In this document: one piece after another, positions 61,701 through 64,000 of the stretch
Position numbering within the stretch: position 1 is the first letter of the stretch
How the letters are laid out: every line of letters starts with the position of its first letter
Assembly (NCBI GenBank): GCA_035441325.1
Contig: DAOROA010000024.1
Coordinates: forward strand, 1 to 64,000
DNA: 64,000 nt
Direction of reading: 5' to 3'
Origin: Competibacter_A sp002352125
GTDB lineage: Bacteria > Pseudomonadota > Gammaproteobacteria > Competibacterales > Competibacteraceae
Made by a program: the position numbers and the translations under genes
The notes under the pieces: generated by a model
Told to the model about the DNA's origin: nothing
Databases searched by the model: none
The model's input: only the letters and a program-made list of their open reading frames with translations

Positions 61701-62297
61701 GCAAACTTCATTGGTCGCCACCATCGGCGTTCCGGTCACTGCCGCCAAATCCACGGCCGCTTCCAGATACATCTCCTCCTGCGGGCGACCAGTACGCTGC
61801 ACCTCTAGATAGAAGCGATCGGGGAACAGTCTCCGCCAGTCGGCCAGCTTAGCCTGCGCCTGACCGGCTTGATCGTTCAGCAAAGCCCGCCCCAGCTCGC
61901 CTTCGCGACCGCCGGACAGGGCAATCAAGCCATCCGTATTCCCGGCCAGCCAAGCGTGGTCGATGATCGGAACGCCCCGCTGCTGACCTTCGAGAAAGCT
62001 GCGGCTCACCAGCCGGGTAAGATTGTGATAGCCGTTCAAGTTTTGACACAACAGCACCAGCCGGGCCGGTTCTTCGTTTCGCTGCACCCACGCTTCCACG
62101 CCGATGATCGGCTTGATTCCGGCACCCAGCGCCGCCTTGTAAAACTTGATCAGAGCGAACAGGTTGCTCATGTCCGTCACCGCCACGGCGGGCATACCCG
62201 ACGCGACGGCTTGCTTGACCAAATTTTTGATGCGGATCAGCCCGTCCACCAAGGAATATTCGGTGTGCAAGCGCAAGTGCACGAACGGCGCGGTCAT
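58710..62297 (-). CDS. dnaE: DNA polymerase III alpha subunit
   Basis: The replicative polymerase catalytic subunit, 1195 residues, close to E. coli DnaE (1160). The N-terminal PHP domain begins FVHLRLHTEYSLVDGL. Catalytic aspartates lie in MPDFDIDFCMEGRDRVIEYV (near residue 400), followed by GRDRVSQIATHGSMAAKAVV. YGFNKSHSAAYALVSYQTAW and the C-terminal OB fold (ILIAGLVVSLRTRNANRGG) match the family. The ATG at 62297 overlaps the rnhB stop by 4 bp. The frame stays open to 62990, but that stretch is antisense-like Arg-rich sequence within rnhB and is not part of the protein. Confidence 0.97.
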   Translation of the reverse strand: MTAPFVHLRLHTEYSLVDGLIRIKNLVKQAVASGMPAVAVTDMSNLFALIKFYKAALGAGIKPIIGVEAWVQRNEEPARLVLLCQNLNGYHNLTRLVSRSFLEGQQRGVPIIDHAWLAGNTDGLIALSGGREGELGRALLNDQAGQAQAKLADWRRLFPDRFYLEVQRTGRPQEEMYLEAAVDLAAVTGTPMVATNEVCFLRREDFEAHEARVCIHDGTTLDDSRRPRRHSEQQYLRAPAEMAELFADLPEALENSVEIARRCNLRLELGKNVLPDFPIPDGITTDAYFSTQACAGLEQRLRRLFDPAAPDFAERRRPYDERLEEELGVIVQMGFPGYFLIVADFIEWARGHGVPVGPGRGSGAGSLVAYALGITDLDPLAYDLLFERFLNPERVSMPDFDIDFCMEGRDRVIEYVAQRYGRDRVSQIATHGSMAAKAVVRDVGRVLGHPYGFVDRIAKLIPFEIGMTLDKAVEQEAELRRLYESDEEVRTLIELARKLEGLARNVGKHAGGVVIAPSALTDFSPLYCEEGDASLVTQFDKDDVEAAGLVKFDFLGLRTLTIIDWAVQTINRQREAAGEAPLDIAAIPLDDARTFDLLKRHQTTAVFQLESSGMKDLIRRLQPDCFEDIVALVALFRPGPLQSGMVDDFIDRKHGRARIEYPHPGLATILRPTYGVILYQEQVMQIAQVLAGYTLGGADLLRRAMGKKKPEEMAKQRETFVKGAIERQVESETASYIFDLMEKFAGYGFNKSHSAAYALVSYQTAWLKAHYPAAFMAAVLSSDMDKTDKVVVFVEECRRMNLKLATPDINASEYRFTVGAPGEIRYGLGAIKGVGETAIESLVEERRRGGPYRDVFDLCQRVDLRKLNRRALDALIRSGAFDPLGPNRATLAAQLPEALQLAEQHSRNDAAGQNDLFGLAAAGKTSARLARVTGVSDNPAGLPGYATTPSAERRTESIRREWDEAERLRGEKETLGIYLTGHPMARLAVELTGLNVARLRDLVENGGTLRRNGDRSILIAGLVVSLRTRNANRGGRIAFVTLDDGGGRLEIRIFPEMYERHRQLIAEDAILLVQGALGWDEFSQTTRLNVERVLDMDSTRAEYARRLVMRLDKRQGETGVVRQLADILAAHRTGGRCAVWVDYAGAGARVELAFGSSWQIRPSEALLERLRGLIGADAVQLRYEQQSSVERNNPS

Positions 62298-62887
62298 GGC
62301 CGGATCTCGATGGCGGTCTGCAGCAAGGCAGCGACGGGAGCGAAGGAACGGCGATGTGCCGGACAGGGGCCGTGGCGACGCAGGGCGTCCAGATGTTCCG
62401 CGGTCGGATAGCCCTTGTGGCGGGCGAAATGGTACTGCGGATAACGGTCGTGCAGTTCGCGCAGTTCCGCATCCCGCGCGACCTTGGCCAGAATCGAGGC
62501 TGCGCTGATCGCCGGCACGGTGGCGTCGCCCTTGACGATGGCCTCGCAGGGACAGTTCAGCGGCGGACAACGATTGCCGTCCACCAACACCTTGAGCGGA
62601 ACGACCGGCAAGGCCGCAACCGCCCGCCGCATCGCCAACAGCGTCGCCTGTAAAATGTTGAGCCGGTCGATTTCGGCGACATCGGCACGGCCTAGCGCCC
62701 AAGCCAACGCTTCGGCGCGGATTGCGTCCGCCAGGTATTCGCGCCGGGCAGCGCCGAGTTTTTTGGAATCGGCCAAGCCGGTGATCGGGCGAGCGGGATC
62801 GAGCACGACAGCGGCGGCCACGACGGGACCAGCCAACGGACCGCGCCCCGCTTCGTCCACGCCAGCGACCAGAACAAGGTCGATCAT
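62294..62887 (-). CDS. rnhB: Ribonuclease HII
   Basis: Removes ribonucleotides misincorporated in DNA and RNA of RNA-DNA hybrids. It has 197 residues. The motif VAGVDEAGRGPLAGPVVAAA carries the first catalytic Asp-Glu pair. LADSKKLGAARREYLA, LVDGNRCPP and ISAASILAKVARDAELRELH are conserved. The ATG at 62887 gives the standard length. It is coupled to dnaE by an ATGA overlap; rnhB-dnaE is a common gammaproteobacterial arrangement, usually after lpxB, which is not here. Confidence 0.96.
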   Translation of the reverse strand: MIDLVLVAGVDEAGRGPLAGPVVAAAVVLDPARPITGLADSKKLGAARREYLADAIRAEALAWALGRADVAEIDRLNILQATLLAMRRAVAALPVVPLKVLVDGNRCPPLNCPCEAIVKGDATVPAISAASILAKVARDAELRELHDRYPQYHFARHKGYPTAEHLDALRRHGPCPAHRRSFAPVAALLQTAIEIRP

Positions 62888-63120
62888 GGTGAAAAACACA
62901 TGGTAGAAAACAATCGCGCAAGGGAGGATCGGGGCGGGAAGTGTAGCGCCAACGGTCGTTCCGCCATAGACGGCGAGCCACCGCACCCATTACAATTTTC
63001 GACGATCTCGTCAGTAAACGCTCTAAGCAGGGTAAAGCTTTGGCGGCTTCGCCTTACCCCGCGCCGACGGTCCGATACGATCCCGTCATCACCAAAATCA
63101 TCGGCTTAACGAGAAGATTA

Positions 63121-63480
63121 ATGATAGAGAATGATTGGAGCGAAAACGAAAGGCGCGAGTACGAACGTTACAGCGTCATGTTCTACCTGGAAGTCCGCGA
63201 TCAGGAAAGCGACTCCTCATTGGGGCAAATTCTCGATATCGGCATGGGAGGGCTACGACTTTTGAGCGACAAACCGATGCCGGTCAACGCTCGCTTTCAC
63301 CTCGTTCTCGATATCTCCCTAGAAAGCGGAAAAAAAGGCGAGCTTCCGGTCGAAGCCACAAGCGTCTGGAGCCAAGAAGACGATAATCCCGGGTCTTACG
63401 TCACCGGTTTCCAATTTTCGAACTTATCCCCGCAAGCAGCCCAATTTATCCAGGCCATCATCGACGAGTTGGACGGCTGA
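63121..63480 (+). CDS. PilZ domain protein
   Basis: A 119-residue single-domain protein of the PilZ family, which generally binds cyclic di-GMP. The RxxxR motif is present as REYER near residue 14. The second motif, usually D/NxSxxG, reads DIGMGG, so the serine is replaced by glycine. The rest (LPVEATSVWSQEDDNPGSYV, GFQFSNLSPQAAQFI) fits the beta-barrel. The ATG at 63121 with GAGAAG upstream is used; a TTG at 63040 would add 27 unmatched residues. The target is unknown. Confidence 0.85.
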   Translation: MIENDWSENERREYERYSVMFYLEVRDQESDSSLGQILDIGMGGLRLLSDKPMPVNARFHLVLDISLESGKKGELPVEATSVWSQEDDNPGSYVTGFQFSNLSPQAAQFIQAIIDELDG

Positions 63481-63560
63481 CCTTTACAGGATCGCCATAT
63501 CCATCGCCACGCCCTTCTGGGCCGGAGCATCGAAATGGACTTTGTCATTGGGCCGGAAAA

Positions 63561-63890
63561 TCAATCGCCCTGTTCCGGCAGCGTCGCGCCAAACCGGGCC
63601 GGGATCTGGGCATAAAACACCCGGATTTTCTCGTCCCGTAGCAGATCGAGCAGTTGCTGTGCCTCGACCTCGGTCACGATGAACTCGACCTCCACGGTCA
63701 GCGTGCCTGCCAGCTCGAAAAAATGATCCTCGTGCAGACGATGGTGCTGGCCAAAACCGGCCATCGCGCGAAACGCCGAACCGCCGCGAATGCCCATCCG
63801 GTTGCCCTGTTCGAGCAACCACTCCCACAGCAGCCTGCTGCGATGGCGTTTGTTTTCGCGGATGTAGAACCTCAGAAACGAACCGTCCAT
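63561..63890 (-). CDS. DUF190 family protein
   Basis: A 109-residue DUF190 protein. It starts MDGSFLRFYIRENKRHRSRL at the ATG at 63890 with GGAGG nine bases upstream. LWEWLLEQGNRMGIRGGSAF, ELAGTLTVEVEFIVTE and LLDLLRDEKIRVFYAQIP are typical. The fold is ferredoxin-like, related to PII signalling proteins. Homologues often lie beside the fluoride channel gene crcB, but no crcB C terminus can be read in the remaining 110 bp. Function is unknown. Confidence 0.87.
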   Translation of the reverse strand: MDGSFLRFYIRENKRHRSRLLWEWLLEQGNRMGIRGGSAFRAMAGFGQHHRLHEDHFFELAGTLTVEVEFIVTEVEAQQLLDLLRDEKIRVFYAQIPARFGATLPEQGD

Positions 63891-64000
63891 CGCCGATCCT
63901 CCCGCCAATCGCACCCGACCGACGCCGCAACCCAGCCGGCGCGGCGGCGGCCAATGGAGTTGGCAATGCGCCTCGAATTGCTCAAGAGCGAAGCGCCAGC

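Noticed and set aside
60258..61808. 516-codon plus-strand open frame across dnaE
   Set aside because: Its composition is that of an antisense shadow, it has no family resemblance, and the catalytic dnaE frame occupies the other strand.
62298..62990. Open frame joined to dnaE that would make a 1426-residue protein
   Set aside because: The extra N-terminal part is Arg/Gly-rich and lies out of frame inside rnhB, which has all ribonuclease HII motifs; the DnaE family start is at 62297.
63484..63966. 160-codon minus-strand frame covering the DUF190 gene
   Set aside because: It is a frame-shifted shadow of DUF190, Arg/Gly-rich, with no recognisable family.

Overview
The window looks like chromosomal DNA of a gammaproteobacterium with moderately high GC content. 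A PHA synthase (phaC) and a thiolase sit near a glycogen gene set (glgC, glgB, glgX, malQ). That pairing resembles glycogen-accumulating organisms of the Competibacter/Contendobacter type, but this is inference from gene content; no marker gene fixes the taxonomy. No rRNA, insertion sequence or CRISPR array is seen.

Layout. 0-1 kb: tRNA-Gly and tRNA-Tyr (minus strand) and a divergent tRNA-Thr. 1-6.7 kb: a secreted Fn3/repeat protein with an exact 290-bp internal duplication, a thiolase, serS and a DAHP synthase. 6.8-18 kb (minus strand): phaC, then a nine-gene array iorA-iorB-livK-livH-livM-livG-livF-CBS/ACT-paaK, which would import branched-chain or aromatic amino acids and oxidise the derived 2-oxo acids to acyl- or aryl-CoA. 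18-21 kb: a KfrA-like coiled-coil DNA-binding protein and a divergent tyrosine recombinase, separated by an AT-rich spacer with a dif-like 11-6-11 site. 21-27 kb: gltBD. 27-34 kb: thiM, guaC, malQ and glgC (minus), divergent from glgB. 34-36 kb: cysB and a Tus-like replication-terminator protein. 36-42 kb: glgX, cysTWA and a DUF1992 gene. 42-47.7 kb: GYF-AIM24, DUF2058, serA divergent from a D-2-hydroxyglutarate dehydrogenase-like gene, then an AlbA_2/Schlafen-like regulator. 48-54 kb: a TIM-barrel lyase / StiP / HAD / PRTase-TRSP / glycosyltransferase cluster with an AIM24 gene embedded, related to the nucleoside-like-metabolite module known from Ter stress loci but without ter genes. 54-58.6 kb: an Aap-type amino-acid ABC transporter. 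58.7-64 kb: dnaE-rnhB, a PilZ protein and a DUF190 protein.

The most striking signal is not a gene. A 13-bp motif, GATGATGAYATAA, occurs exactly five times, always between genes. The two left copies (3987, 6678) point one way and the three right copies (35325, 36283, 42141) point the other. Two of the right copies flank the Tus-like gene, one of them just upstream of its start, as TerB lies upstream of E. coli tus. With the dif-like site near the middle of the interval, this has the geometry of a replication-fork trap with a divergent Ter sequence. That reading is inference and needs genome-wide motif counts and a GC-skew profile.
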